Below are positions 19,527 to 28,251 of a stretch of DNA of 64,000 bases, in pieces. Origin of the DNA: Streptomyces sp. NBC_01276 (GTDB taxonomy: Bacteria > Actinomycetota > Actinomycetes > Streptomycetales > Streptomycetaceae); contig NZ_CP108443.1 of NCBI RefSeq assembly GCF_041435355.1, positions 519,106 to 583,105 on the forward strand, given 5' to 3'. Below the pieces are notes generated by a model. The model worked only from the letters and a program-made list of their open reading frames with translations. It was not told where the DNA came from and did not search any database. Numbering within the stretch: the stretch's first letter is position 1; the number at the start of each line of letters is the position of its first letter. Both the position numbers and the translations under genes were made by a program.

Positions 19527-21716
19527 ATGAGTGAGGCGACGGAATCCGTGGACGCACAGGCATTGAGGGTGGAGCGGTGGCGGGCGCTGCTGTCCGGGGC
19601 GGACGGCAAGGGGGTCAAGGGGGAGGCGATGCGCGGGAGCGGGGCGGTGAACCTGCTGACCGGTGTGTGGCTTCACGCGGCGGCACGAGCGGAGCAGGGC
19701 CTGGAGCTGACCGAGCTGGAGCTGTCCATCCTGGCGCCGGTGCAGGGGGTGCTGAGCGAGGAAGAGGTGGGCGCGGTCGGGCGTGTCTACCGCGAGGAGC
19801 GTGGCGGGGACGGGCTGGCGGCCGTCCTGCCTCAGGCTGTGACCTCCCGGAGCCTTTCGCAGGGGTTCAGCCTGGAGGAGTACAAGGCGGCGTTGACCGA
19901 GCTGCTGCCGCAGATCGCCGCGATGCCGAACGTGGCAGTGGTGGACAGGGCCAAGCTCGCCGCCGGCGAGAACGTTGACTCTCCCGAGTTCACCGCGGCG
20001 CTCGCCCGCCACCGCTATGGCGTCACCGGTTTCACCGCCCCCAGCGATGGCGATGCCGCCGTCGGCACCCAGGAGAACACGAGGCCGTTCTACGCCGTCC
20101 TCGAATGGGATCGCTTCATCTGCATCGAACCGGCCGGCGATCAGGGAGGAGGCCGGGACGAGATCTACTGGACGGCCTCCGCCAACACCCAGGGCTATGG
20201 GGCCACCTCGCGCACCGGCGAGGCCGGAGGGGTCACCAGGGGCAACACCTACTGGATTCACGGCGACCACCAGACCGGCGACAAGGCGTTCTTCCGCACC
20301 GCTTTCAACGGGTGCGGGTCGGTCGTCATCACCTGTTGGGAAGCCGATCAGTCCAACGCCGAGTGGTACACCGAGCTGGGCAAAGCTCTGCAGACAGTCG
20401 TCGACCAACTGCAGGCATCCGCTGACTTCTCCGGCATGGTCCCCGGTCTGGACCTCTACGGTCACCTGCACAGCGCCCTGAGCTTCTTCACCACATTCTG
20501 GGAGGCCTTGCGCAACAAGGACGACCTGGTGCTCTCCCGCGCCTTCGCCTTCGGCCGCGCAGACCTCAAAGCGATGGACGACCTCCCGGAAGTGCACTGG
20601 AGGTTCGACGCCACCTCCCGTGGGATGGGCGACTTCGACCTCGTCATCCGGTACACCGGCAGCGACCCCGATCACACTCCTCCCCGGCCGTGGAATCCGA
20701 GCCTGCTGGTGCACTCCACCGACGGCTATGGATGGGATCATTTCGCATACCTGCCTGAGGCGGAAGCCAGTTCAAAGCCGGCGCTGGCCGCTTTCGACGG
20801 CAAGCTCTACTGCATGGTCAGGCGGGACAGCGACTTGGAGTACGCCACGTCCGACGGCAGTACCTGGACCGACTTCACCAAAGTTTCCTACCCGGTCTAT
20901 GGCACAGCCCCGGCCCTGGCCGCCTTTGACGGCAAGCTCTACTGCGCCGTAAACGTTAGCGGGGGCATGCAATACGCCTCTTTCGACGGCGCCACCTGGA
21001 CCCCCTTCACCCTCCTCGGAAACGCGAACGGTTACGGCCTGCCGCCCGCCCTGGCCGCCTTCGACGGCAAGCTCTACTGCGCCTTCAAGGACGGGCAAGG
21101 CTACCCCTCCCTCAAAGCATTCGACGGCCGCTCCTGGTACTACGTGACCACTTACGGCCGCGCAGACAGCCGTTCCGCCGCTCTCGCCAGTTTCGAGAAC
21201 AGGATGCACTGGGTCGTCTCCAACGACCGGGCACTGGAGCACCGCTCATTCGCCTATGGGCATTGGAATTCCCACCCCGTCATCGAAGACAGCGACCAGC
21301 CACTAAGCGAACCTGCCCTGGCTGCCTTCAACGGCAAGCTGTACGTCACGTACACAAAGAGCGACCGTAGAGGCAACGGCATCGTGCGCTGCTCCGTGCT
21401 CAACAACGGCAGATGGTACCCCGTAGATAAATTCCCTCAGCACCTCAGCACCTCAGCACCTCAGCACCGCTGCACTCGCTGTCTTCAACGACCGGCTGTA
21501 CTGCGTGCAGGGCGGATAGCGCGGCTCCGCGGAGGCAAGGTGCCGAGCCGGAGCGCCGGCCTGACGGCCGGCGCTCCGGCTCGCGCAGGACTACGGGGTG
21601 GACGCAACGGACCGCCGGGGCCGTACGGCCCCGGCGATCCCTTTTCGGCTGTGCGCCGAGTGTCGAACGTCCACGCCAACCTTTTCGACCGAAACGCTTG
21701 CGGGCGGATCGGATGA
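19527..21716 (+). CDS. large repeat protein, Tn C cargo (possible six-bladed propeller)
   Basis: ATG at 19527 follows GCGAGGAG. Residues 1-330 are homologous to the products of 28252-30204 and 56644-58578: an N-terminal helical region (NLLTGVWLHAAARAEQGLEL), RHRYGVTGFTA, then DEIYWTASANTQGYG and SVVITCWEADQSNAEW. From about residue 415 come repeats built on PALAAFDGKLYC. Five are in frame. A sixth (AALAVFNDRLYCVQGG, stop at 21519) lies in another frame after a 4 x 8-bp repeat. The 66 codons past that point look non-native. No signal peptide is seen. Carbohydrate or surface binding is possible but unproven. Confidence 0.85.
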   Translation: MSEATESVDAQALRVERWRALLSGADGKGVKGEAMRGSGAVNLLTGVWLHAAARAEQGLELTELELSILAPVQGVLSEEEVGAVGRVYREERGGDGLAAVLPQAVTSRSLSQGFSLEEYKAALTELLPQIAAMPNVAVVDRAKLAAGENVDSPEFTAALARHRYGVTGFTAPSDGDAAVGTQENTRPFYAVLEWDRFICIEPAGDQGGGRDEIYWTASANTQGYGATSRTGEAGGVTRGNTYWIHGDHQTGDKAFFRTAFNGCGSVVITCWEADQSNAEWYTELGKALQTVVDQLQASADFSGMVPGLDLYGHLHSALSFFTTFWEALRNKDDLVLSRAFAFGRADLKAMDDLPEVHWRFDATSRGMGDFDLVIRYTGSDPDHTPPRPWNPSLLVHSTDGYGWDHFAYLPEAEASSKPALAAFDGKLYCMVRRDSDLEYATSDGSTWTDFTKVSYPVYGTAPALAAFDGKLYCAVNVSGGMQYASFDGATWTPFTLLGNANGYGLPPALAAFDGKLYCAFKDGQGYPSLKAFDGRSWYYVTTYGRADSRSAALASFENRMHWVVSNDRALEHRSFAYGHWNSHPVIEDSDQPLSEPALAAFNGKLYVTYTKSDRRGNGIVRCSVLNNGRWYPVDKFPQHLSTSAPQHRCTRCLQRPAVLRAGRIARLRGGKVPSRSAGLTAGAPARAGLRGGRNGPPGPYGPGDPFSAVRRVSNVHANLFDRNACGRIG
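21435..21468 (+). repeat. 8-bp tandem repeat (CCTCAGCA x 4) within the cargo gene
   Basis: Four perfect copies plus two bases lie in the coding sequence. Four copies put the ribosome in a frame ending at 21716. Two or five copies would restore the sixth propeller repeat and the stop at 21517-21519, where both paralogues also end. This is the form of a slipped-strand contingency switch. Confidence 0.85.
21545..21582 (+). terminator. 17-bp stem hairpin after the cargo gene
   Basis: GAGCCGGAGCGCCGGCC pairs with GGCCGGCGCTCCGGCTC across a TGAC loop. It lies 26 bases after the TAG used by the shifted frame, which supports 21519 as the native gene end. Confidence 0.75.
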
Positions 21717-21767
21717 TGATCGCACCACCTGATATAGCGATGCGTGATGCCGGTGACGGTCGGTCAC

Positions 21768-21873
21768 TCGCAGAAATGATCAGATATGCGAGTTCTGCGA
21801 GAGGCCCGAGCCGTGTCCGTTTTGATCCGTTTCGCTGTCGCAGAAAGCCTCTCAAAAGCCCGGCGTTCTGCGA
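21768..21873 (+). promoter_or_regulatory. res site of Tn C with two matching subsites
   Basis: Two inverted pairs TCGCAGAA...TTCTGCGA occur at 21768-21800 (33 bp) and 21838-21873 (36 bp), directly upstream of the serine resolvase. Dyad subsites of differing length ahead of tnpR are the usual form of Tn3-family res. It may also regulate tnpR. Confidence 0.7.
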
Positions 21874-21896
21874 GGCACTTCTGAGAGACTGCGGGC

Positions 21897-22940
21897 GTGG
21901 ATTTGACGCCTGATCAGGCCGCATCTGCGGTGGAACGCCGCGAATGCCCGAAGTGCGAAGTCCCGGCGGGGAGTCCCTGCCGGACGCTCGGCGGGAAGGT
22001 GGCGGCAAAATATCACACGCCACGTTTCATCCTCGTACCCGCACTGCGCGAGGACCTCGAAGTCCTCGTCCCCGCCGACCGCGGCCCGGGCCGGACCTGG
22101 AAGCCGGGCCCGGCGCTCGCCGTCGTCCCCGAACCCGCCGCCGGGAGCCGGCCCGTGCGGATCGGGTACGCCCGCACGTCCATGGTCAGCCAGGAACTGG
22201 CCAGCCAGATCGAGGCCCTGGAGGCGGCAGGCTGCACGAAGATCTTCCGGGAGAAGATCAGCACCCGCGTCAAGCACCGCCCCGAGATGGCGGCAGCCCT
22301 CAAGCTCGCCGCCGAGTTCAAGGAGGCAGCCCCCGACCAGGTCGTCATCCTCACCGTCCACGAGATGAAGCGCCTGGCCCGCAACGCCGCCGAGCTGATG
22401 CAGCTCTCCGCCGACCTGGAGTCCACGGGCATCCTGCTCGAACTCCTCACCGGCCCGCTCACCGGCGTCTACGACCCCAACGGCATGGGCTCGATGCTCT
22501 TCGCCGTGCTGGCCGTCGCCGCCCAGCTCGACCGCAACTACATCCGGGAGAAGACCCTGGAAGGCCAGCAGACCGCCGCCCGCAAGGGCAACCACGGCGG
22601 CCGGCCGAAGGTCATCGACGACGACATGCTGACCTTCGCCGTCGCGCTCAAGGACAAGGGCACCCCGGTCCCGGAGATCGCCAAGAAACTGGTCATCAAG
22701 ACCGGCAAGAACGCCGGCGAGCACCCTTCGGTGGCCTCGGTGTACCGGGCGCTCGCCGACGCCGAGGAGGCCGCCGCACTCGCTTCGGTGGACGACGGCC
22801 TGCCGCTGCGGCCCAAGCCCGTACGCATCCGCCGACCCGGCGACCCGCTCACCGCCGAGGAGATCGACCTGCGCGAGCGCCTGGTCGCCCAGCGCGCCCA
22901 GCTGACCGCCGCCGACCGCGAGGAAGAGGCCAGCCGGTGA
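21897..22940 (+). CDS. tnpR: serine resolvase of Tn C
   Basis: GTG at 21897 gives 347 residues. An N-terminal extension with CPKCEVPAGSPCRT resembles the Tn A resolvase extension and may bind zinc. The resolvase catalytic domain starts at about residue 82 (VRIGYARTSMVSQELASQIE), with Ser in the YARTS motif and Arg residues in HEMKRLARNAAEL. The C-terminal helix-turn-helix follows KGNHGGRPKVIDDDML. An unusual acidic tail of about 60 residues ends the protein. It should act on the two-subsite res directly upstream to resolve cointegrates. Confidence 0.93.
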   Translation: MDLTPDQAASAVERRECPKCEVPAGSPCRTLGGKVAAKYHTPRFILVPALREDLEVLVPADRGPGRTWKPGPALAVVPEPAAGSRPVRIGYARTSMVSQELASQIEALEAAGCTKIFREKISTRVKHRPEMAAALKLAAEFKEAAPDQVVILTVHEMKRLARNAAELMQLSADLESTGILLELLTGPLTGVYDPNGMGSMLFAVLAVAAQLDRNYIREKTLEGQQTAARKGNHGGRPKVIDDDMLTFAVALKDKGTPVPEIAKKLVIKTGKNAGEHPSVASVYRALADAEEAAALASVDDGLPLRPKPVRIRRPGDPLTAEEIDLRERLVAQRAQLTAADREEEASR

Positions 22941-23062
22941 TCCCCTCAGAGCACCGGCTCAAGGGCGGTGCACCACTGCTCGGAGCCGCGCCCGGGCCCT
23001 TCGACACCTGGACCGAGGACGACGACCCGGCGCCCGAGCAGGACGACGACCTGCGGTGCTGA
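22937..23062 (+). CDS. short acidic protein coupled to the resolvase gene
   Basis: GTG at 22937 overlaps the resolvase stop (GTGA), and the 41-codon frame reads VIPSEHRLKGGAPLLG and ends in an Asp-rich run with DDDLRC. Overlap suggests translational coupling. The family is unknown and it may be a chance frame, but it has coding-type third-position bias and lies in a compact transposon. Confidence 0.4.
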   Translation: MIPSEHRLKGGAPLLGAAPGPFDTWTEDDDPAPEQDDDLRC

Positions 23063-23182
23063 CGCCCCGGGCCGGGCGCGCGGGCGCTTACTCCTCGTCG
23101 TCCTCGTATTCCTCCTCGGGAGGATCGCTCTCCTCTTCGAGCCGCCGACGGGGCCGTCCTGGTTTCCGTCCCAAGATCATCC

Positions 23183-23220
23183 CTTAGCGCCAATGGCCAC
23201 CCGGCTACTACTCAAGGGCG
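23183..23220 (+). repeat. Tn C right terminal inverted repeat
   Basis: It starts CTTAGCGCCAATGG and ends CTCAAGGGCG, followed by the GGTCG duplication at 23221-23225. Confidence 0.9.
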
Positions 23221-24804
23221 GGTCGGCCGGGCCTGCTCCCACGCCTCGCCGTCCAGCAGTTTCGCCCGCGGGTCGCCCCACTTCGAGGAGTTCCTCGCGA
23301 ACACCTGCTTGCTCCGCAGCATCCGGTGCAGCTGCTCCAGCACGCAGAACGTGTACGCCTTCCAGTCCACCGTTCCCGGCTCCAGGTGCGGGGCGGAGAG
23401 CACCAGGCGCCGCCACGACCCGACGAGCAGGCCGGTGTCGATCTCGGCCGGGCCGACCTTCTTGCGGCCCATCAGGTCCGGCAGCGACTTCAGCGCGGTC
23501 AGGACCGGCGCACCCTCGGGAGTGGCGCCGAAGTCGACGACCTGGACCAAGAGCTTCAGGAACGGCCGGACGGTGCCGAACCTGCCCACGAGCATGGACC
23601 GCCACGCCTCGTCCGCGTCGGAGTCCAGCGGCGGCGTCAGCTCGAACAGCGCGGCGATCGCGGCGGCCAGCTCGTGCCGGGGCACCACCTGCTCGATCCG
23701 CTCCCACATCGCCTCGAAGCTCTCCACCGCCGGGCCGGTGACCTCCCCGGTGTCGGTGTCGACCAGTTCGCTCGTGGTGTCGAAGACGACCTGGAACGCG
23801 GTCGCGAGCTTCGCCGAGGCCCGCTCGACCTTCGGCAGCGTCTTCATCTTCTCCTTGACCGTCTCGCGCTCGGCCTTGGCCAGCAGCTTCGTCGCGATCA
23901 GCACCTCCAGGAGGTCGAGCGCGTCGTCCACCGCCCGGGTCGTCAGGTAGACGGCGGTGGCCAGCAGCGTCGCCAGCCGCCTCGAATCGCCGTGCCGGCG
24001 CAGCAGTGACGCCTTGCCGTCCACGCCGTACCTCGACAGCTCCGCCAGGCGCCGCGGCGGGATCGCCGACACGTCCAGGTCGCCCATGCCGAGGCCGGCG
24101 ATCTCCTCGGCGCGCTGGAGCGCCCACTTCATCTGCGGTCCGGACACGCGTACCGGGCCCCGGCGCAGCCGGTCCAGCTCCGAGACCCGCTCGCCAGGCG
24201 GCACCATCAGCAGCGAGTCCAGCACCGCCCGCTGCCCGGTGTTCAGCAGCCCGTACAGCGTGTCCCACAGCCGCTGGTTCGCCGCCTCGCGAACCGAGGC
24301 CACCAGCCTCGTCAGCGTCGTCACCCCGGGCAGCAGCACCCGCCGCTCGCGCAGCCACCCGGCCGCCGCGTCGAACAATGCCTTCGGGCCCTCCCCGGTC
24401 GTCCACGCCCGCGCGTCCACCCAGACCCGCAGCTCGGCCTCCGCTTCGGCGAACTCCCGGTACTCCAGGACACGGCGCAGCTCACGGACGTGCTCCAGCC
24501 TGGTGTTCTCCCTCTCCCCGTACACCTTCAGGACCGATGGATCGCCGATGTCGAGCTGCTCGGCGAGGTAGTCCACGACCTCCGCCGGCACATCCGTCGG
24601 GTCGTCCAGGAACACACCGAGGTAGCGCGCGGTCGTCAGCTGGGTGGCATAGCCCAGGCGGTTATGGGCCCGGCGCTTGGACTCGATCAGCTCCCGGTCC
24701 GCGTCGTCCAGGAAGAAGAAACGCTCTAGCTCCGAGCGGGAAGGCGCCTCGCGATAGGCCGCGTACGCGGCAGCCTGCTCATCCGTCAAAAAGTCGACCG
24801 GCAC
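23221..24804 (-). pseudogene. tnpA: Tn3 transposase of Tn B, 5' part
   Basis: GTG at 24804 starts MPVDFLTDEQAAAYAAYRE, and the N-terminal domain and helical middle follow as in the Tn C transposase. The frame is cut by Tn C after LLDGEAWEQARP. The rest is at 14420-15912. Truncated translation stops within Tn C near 23212. Confidence 0.92.
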
Positions 24805-24893
24805 CCCGGACCTCCAAACAGTCGATCAACACGACTGCCGAAGGTTCAGCCCCACAGAAGCCCAGGTCAAAGCCCCCGTCGAGACCGGACCGG

Positions 24894-24931
24894 CTTAGCG
24901 TCGGTTTTCGTTCCGATGTTCCTCGTCCCCC
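24894..24931 (+). repeat. Tn B right terminal inverted repeat
   Basis: It begins CTTAGCGTCGGTTTTCGTTC and ends CTCGTCCCCC, followed by TACCA at 24932-24936. Confidence 0.9.
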
Positions 24932-24936
24932 TACCA

Positions 24937-25777
24937 CACCGGTCGCTTCACCAAGGTGTCCCGGCTCGCGAAACTCCTGCGTGTGCCCACCCCCACCGAC
25001 CGCGGCCCCGGCCAGCCGTGGCGGCCCGGCACCCCGGCGCCCGCACCCGTCGACCCCGACAGCCCGAGCGCCGACATCCGCATCGGGTACGCGAGGTGCT
25101 CCAGCCTCACCCAGGAACTCCAGCCGCAGCTCGACGCGCTCGCCGGACACGGCATCCCCGGGGACAAGATCTTCGCCGAGAAGATCAGCACCCGGGTCCG
25201 CGTGCGCCCGCAGTTCGAGGCCGCACTCGCCGCCGCCCGCGAGATCAAGGCGCACGCCCCGCACTGCCGGGTGATCTTCACCGTGAACGAGATGAAACGC
25301 CTGGGACGCGACGCCGCCGAGCTGACAGCCCTCGCCGACCACCTCACCGCCCACGGACTGGTCCTGGAGATGCTCGCCGGCCCCCTCCAGGGGATGTACG
25401 ACCCCAGCGGCCCGGGACGCCTGCTGTTCGGGTTCTTCGCGGCGATGGCGGAAACGGAGCGGGAGAACATCCGGGAGTCCACCCTCGAAGGGCTCGACGC
25501 CGCGGCCCGCAAGGGCAACCACGGCGGCAGGCCGCCGGTCATCACCGACGACATGCTGCACACCGTGCTTCGCCGCCGCGCGAACGGCGAGACGGTCGAG
25601 GTCATCCAGCCCGACCTGCTCATCCCCACCGGCCGCCGGAAGGGACAGAGCCCCAGCCTCTCCAGCATCTACCGGGCGCTGGCCGAGCACGAGAAGACCC
25701 AGGCGTACCCGGAGGCCGTCGAGACGGCACACGCCGACTTCGCCGCCCTCCAGCAGCGCGACCGCAGCCCCAAGTAG
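24937..25777 (+). pseudogene. tnpR: serine resolvase of Tn A, 3' part
   Basis: This part continues the split resolvase from HTGRFTKV into the catalytic core IRIGYARCSSLTQELQPQLD (Ser in YARCS), VNEMKRLGRDAAELTAL, a linker, and the C-terminal DNA-binding region after KGNHGGRPPVITDDML. The stop overlaps the Tn A right repeat by one base. Because the catalytic serine and DNA-binding domain are both here, an internal start (ATG or GTG near 24956) might still give a short active protein, but the native start and res are 13.4 kb away. Confidence 0.9.
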
Positions 25778-25826
25778 TTACTCAGCGCTACATGTCCGCT
25801 CGCCGTAGCTATACGAGAACAGGGCC
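25777..25826 (+). repeat. Tn A right terminal inverted repeat
   Basis: It is the complement of 5680-5729 with two mismatches and is followed by GACGG at 25827-25831. Confidence 0.9.
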
Positions 25827-25831
25827 GACGG

Positions 25832-26629
25832 CACCGTTTTCACCGGCTCCTACCGGCTGGTCACCACCTTGACCGACGCCGGCCGCTACCCGGCGACCGT
25901 GCTGGTGGGCCTCTACCACCAGCGGTGGGAACACGAATCTGCGTATTACGCGCTCCGTCACACGATCATGAACGGGCGTGTCCTGCGCTCGGGCGACCCG
26001 GCCGGCGTCGAACAGGAGATGTGGGCCCTGCTCACCCTCTACCAGGCCCTGCGCACCGTGATGGTCGAAGCCGCCGAGTCGCTACCTGGGACCGGTCCAG
26101 ACCGCTGCTGTTTCACCATCGCCCTCCAGACCGCCCGCGACCAGGTCGTCCAGGCCGCCGCCGTCATCACCGCCCCCGCCGATGTCGGTCGCGTCGGGCT
26201 GATCGGGCACCGGATCCTGGCCCGTCTCCTGCCGCCCCGGCGGCAGCGCGTCAGCACCCGCAAGGTCAAGTCACCGATGTCCCGTTACAGCACCCGCCAT
26301 GACGACGGCAGGCCCGACACCAGCCGCACCATCACCGGTCTCGACATCAGCGTCCTCGAACCTTGCGAACCGCACCCTCAACTCCCCGCCATCTCCCGCG
26401 ACGACCGGAACACCGCCCTCGCCGACCGCCGCCGTCATCGGATCCTTGGCCTGCTCGAGGAAGACCCCACCCGCCTCTGGCGGCCCCGTGACATCGCTTC
26501 TCACTTCGGTGACATCACCATGGAGACCATGTATCGGCAGCTCTCCAGATGGGTCGATACCGGCCTCATCCACAAACTCGGCCCCGGCCTCTACGCCGCC
26601 ACGGCATGGACTCCAACACCCCTTGCGTG
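25832..26629 (+). pseudogene. IS4 transposase, C-terminal part
   Basis: The frame resumes directly after the GACGG duplication (TVFTGSYRLVTTLTDAGRY) and contains the IS4 signature GLYHQRWEHESAYYALRH (Tyr, Arg, Trp and catalytic Glu). The C-terminal part has IASHFGDITMETMYRQLSRW, a winged-helix-like tail, and ends LA-stop. The frame matches the left part at 5679 exactly. Confidence 0.88.
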
Positions 26630-26700
26630 ACCTGCGAAAACGTTAACTACCCGGCCTTGGGTCAAGGCCCCATCGTGGTCTGGCGTGTTCAGCGGCAAGG

Positions 26701-27180
26701 ATGACCGCGACGATCCGAAACCCGCCCCCCGCCCCTTCGGCATCACAGGCAGGTCCTTCCTCCGGCGGTGCTGGCCCGGGACAGGTCCTGCCCGGTTGCG
26801 GCGACAAGCCGGGACTGGATGTGACCGTCGAGCCCAAGTAGCTGACGGTCGCATCGGACGGGTCCCTCACCGCTGAGGTCAACTGCACCCTCGGGGCCGG
26901 ATGGCATCTGAGCTGGAGAGTGCAGATCGACGGCGTTGGCAAGCCCGTGCCGCATACGAACTACTACCCCAAGGATGATCTGGGGCGGCCCGGCCCGTAC
27001 ACCTTCGATGTCCACCTGTCCCAGGTTGAGCCCGGTTCTGCCCGCACGATCTACGTCGTTCTCACGGACGACTTTTCCTACCGACAGCTGAGCGAGAACC
27101 GGAACCCGGACGGATCGCTCCTGAAACTCCCGAACGGTGCACGCAAGGTCTCCAACTCGGTTCTGGTCAAGCGCTACTGA
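26701..27180 (+). pseudogene. hypothetical protein with in-frame TAG, 5' end lost
   Basis: From ATG at 26701 the frame reads MTATIRNPPPAPSAS and then a Gly/Pro-rich stretch up to TAG at 26839-26841. The same frame continues as LTVASDGSLTAEVNC, GAGWHLSWRVQIDGVGKPVP and a C-terminal all-beta-like part ending SNSVLVKRY. Coding character on both sides of the stop suggests a nonsense mutation. The region adjoins the IS4 right end, so the gene was probably decapitated by that insertion. Family unknown. Confidence 0.4.
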
Positions 27181-27651
27181 CCTGCCCCGGCACAGCAGCG
27201 AGGTTCGGCCATTGATCGGCTCGACGGCATATCCGTAGGCCGACGGAATCCTGCACGCCCCATGGAGCCCGAAGCGGCCGTGGCTAGGGCCTGTCTGACA
27301 AATGTCGCCAACCTACCGGCGGTACATCTTTGTTCACCCGCTGACGTCGCCCGAGGCGGCATGCAGGCCGGCATCGCGGGCATCTCGAACGCGGTCCTCG
27401 GTGCTGGCGTGCCGCTGGTAGCGCGGCTGTGGAGCGGCGGTCAGTACAGCCCCCGCGGACTACATCCCGGTCAGCTGGCTCCTGGAGTACCTCGGAACCT
27501 GACCTGCCCCCGGCCTGCCCCGTCGATGCAGCGTACGTGCCTCACGCCTCCTGAACGCGCGGTGGGCCTTGCACCGTGCCGAGATCCAGGTCAGGCGACA
27601 CGATCGGCGGAAGACCATGTTCTGGTCCGAGAACTGGGCAAGAATTCGTTC
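27181..27651 (+). other. intergenic remnant region
   Basis: No convincing gene is present. GGCCTGTCTGACAAAT near 27289 resembles the ends of the IS5-type element found at 35954-36883. Downstream scraps (around GCGGACTACATCCCGGTCAG) look like worn transposase sequence. It is best read as insertion-sequence debris. Confidence 0.4.
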
Positions 27652-28008
27652 ATGACCGACCTGACGATTTCAGCGAAGGACTTCTCGGACGCCGGCCTGG
27701 AACCGCAGTTGGGGTCCTGGATCAGCTCCGGGCCCAACGATCCCGTGACCGTCGAACAGATCACCCGGGCCATCGGGGACGACAGGCTCGCCCAAACCGC
27801 CGAATCTCTCGGCCGTGAGCCCCTCGACCTCGCCGCAAGTCTTGCCGCCGATCTCCCCGTCCTCATCGACACAGCCACCCCGGAGGGCCGTATCGAAGCG
27901 GCCAGCACCCCGAAGATCAGGATCAGCGCCGCACAGCCGACCTCAAAGCAAATCGGGGCATATGCGGCTAATTTCACCGTGATCTTCGACGCCGTGCCTC
28001 GCGCCTGA
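27652..28008 (+). CDS. YidB/DUF937-like protein
   Basis: ATG at 27652 gives 118 residues. Residues 15-75 match the YidB pattern: LGSWISSGPNDPVTVEQITR, then AIGDDRLAQTAESLG, LAADLPVLID and TPEGRIE. Proteins of this family are small, soluble and of unknown function; the core repeats GP-xx-P(V/I) and a helical segment before LP. The C-terminal 40 residues are specific to this copy. A strong terminator follows. No operon partner is evident. Confidence 0.7.
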   Translation: MTDLTISAKDFSDAGLEPQLGSWISSGPNDPVTVEQITRAIGDDRLAQTAESLGREPLDLAASLAADLPVLIDTATPEGRIEAASTPKIRISAAQPTSKQIGAYAANFTVIFDAVPRA

Positions 28009-28019
28009 ACCTTTTGTAT

Positions 28020-28050
28020 GACGGCTCGTCGGCATGGCCGACGAGCCGTC
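28020..28050 (+). terminator. 14-bp stem hairpin after the YidB-like gene
   Basis: GACGGCTCGTCGGC and GCCGACGAGCCGTC are exact complements around an ATG loop, followed by TTCCT. It lies 12 bases past the stop codon. Confidence 0.8.
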
Positions 28051-28251
28051 TTCCTGGCCGGGGGTGGACTCCATCATTGATCTTGTGTTTGGCAGAGGCG
28101 AACTGATGACCACCGTGGCCAAGGGGTCTGGCAGGGGAAGGTGAACAGGGGGTTGCCTGAAACGTCGACCCGGCCCTGGAGGGCTCCACCGCTGCCAGAG
28201 AGCGGTGGGGCCGTCCGGTATGCCGCCTTGGTCTGTGTGGGTCTAGGGAGT

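Larger units (their letters stand above)
15913..23220 (+). mobile_element. Tn C: innermost, apparently intact Tn3-family transposon
   Basis: The 7308-bp element has 38-bp inverted repeats at 15913-15950 and 23183-23220 (starting CGCCCTTGAGTAGTAGCCGG, ending TTGGCGCTAAG) with GGTCG outside. It holds an uninterrupted tnpA, a large propeller-type cargo gene, a two-subsite res region, a serine resolvase and a short coupled gene. It is the most recent insertion in the nest because nothing interrupts it. All functions needed for movement appear present. Confidence 0.93.
11495..24931 (+). mobile_element. Tn B: Tn3-family transposon with tyrosine recombinase
   Basis: Tn B has 38-bp inverted repeats at 11495-11532 and 24894-24931. 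They start GGGGG and end in the Tn3-like GAACG-AA-CCG-CGCTAAG. TACCA lies directly outside on both sides. Without Tn C it is about 6.1 kb and holds a tyrosine recombinase, a HAD hydrolase, a 2H phosphoesterase and a tnpA split by Tn C. The tyrosine recombinase beside the left end, with an inverted-repeat core ahead of it, points to a TnpI-type resolution system, unlike the serine resolvases of Tn A and Tn C. Confidence 0.9.

Noticed and set aside
21520..21716. C-terminal extension of the Tn C cargo protein as a real domain
   Set aside because: It spans a terminator hairpin and is out of frame with the repeat pattern, so it is probably read-through after the 8-bp repeat shift.
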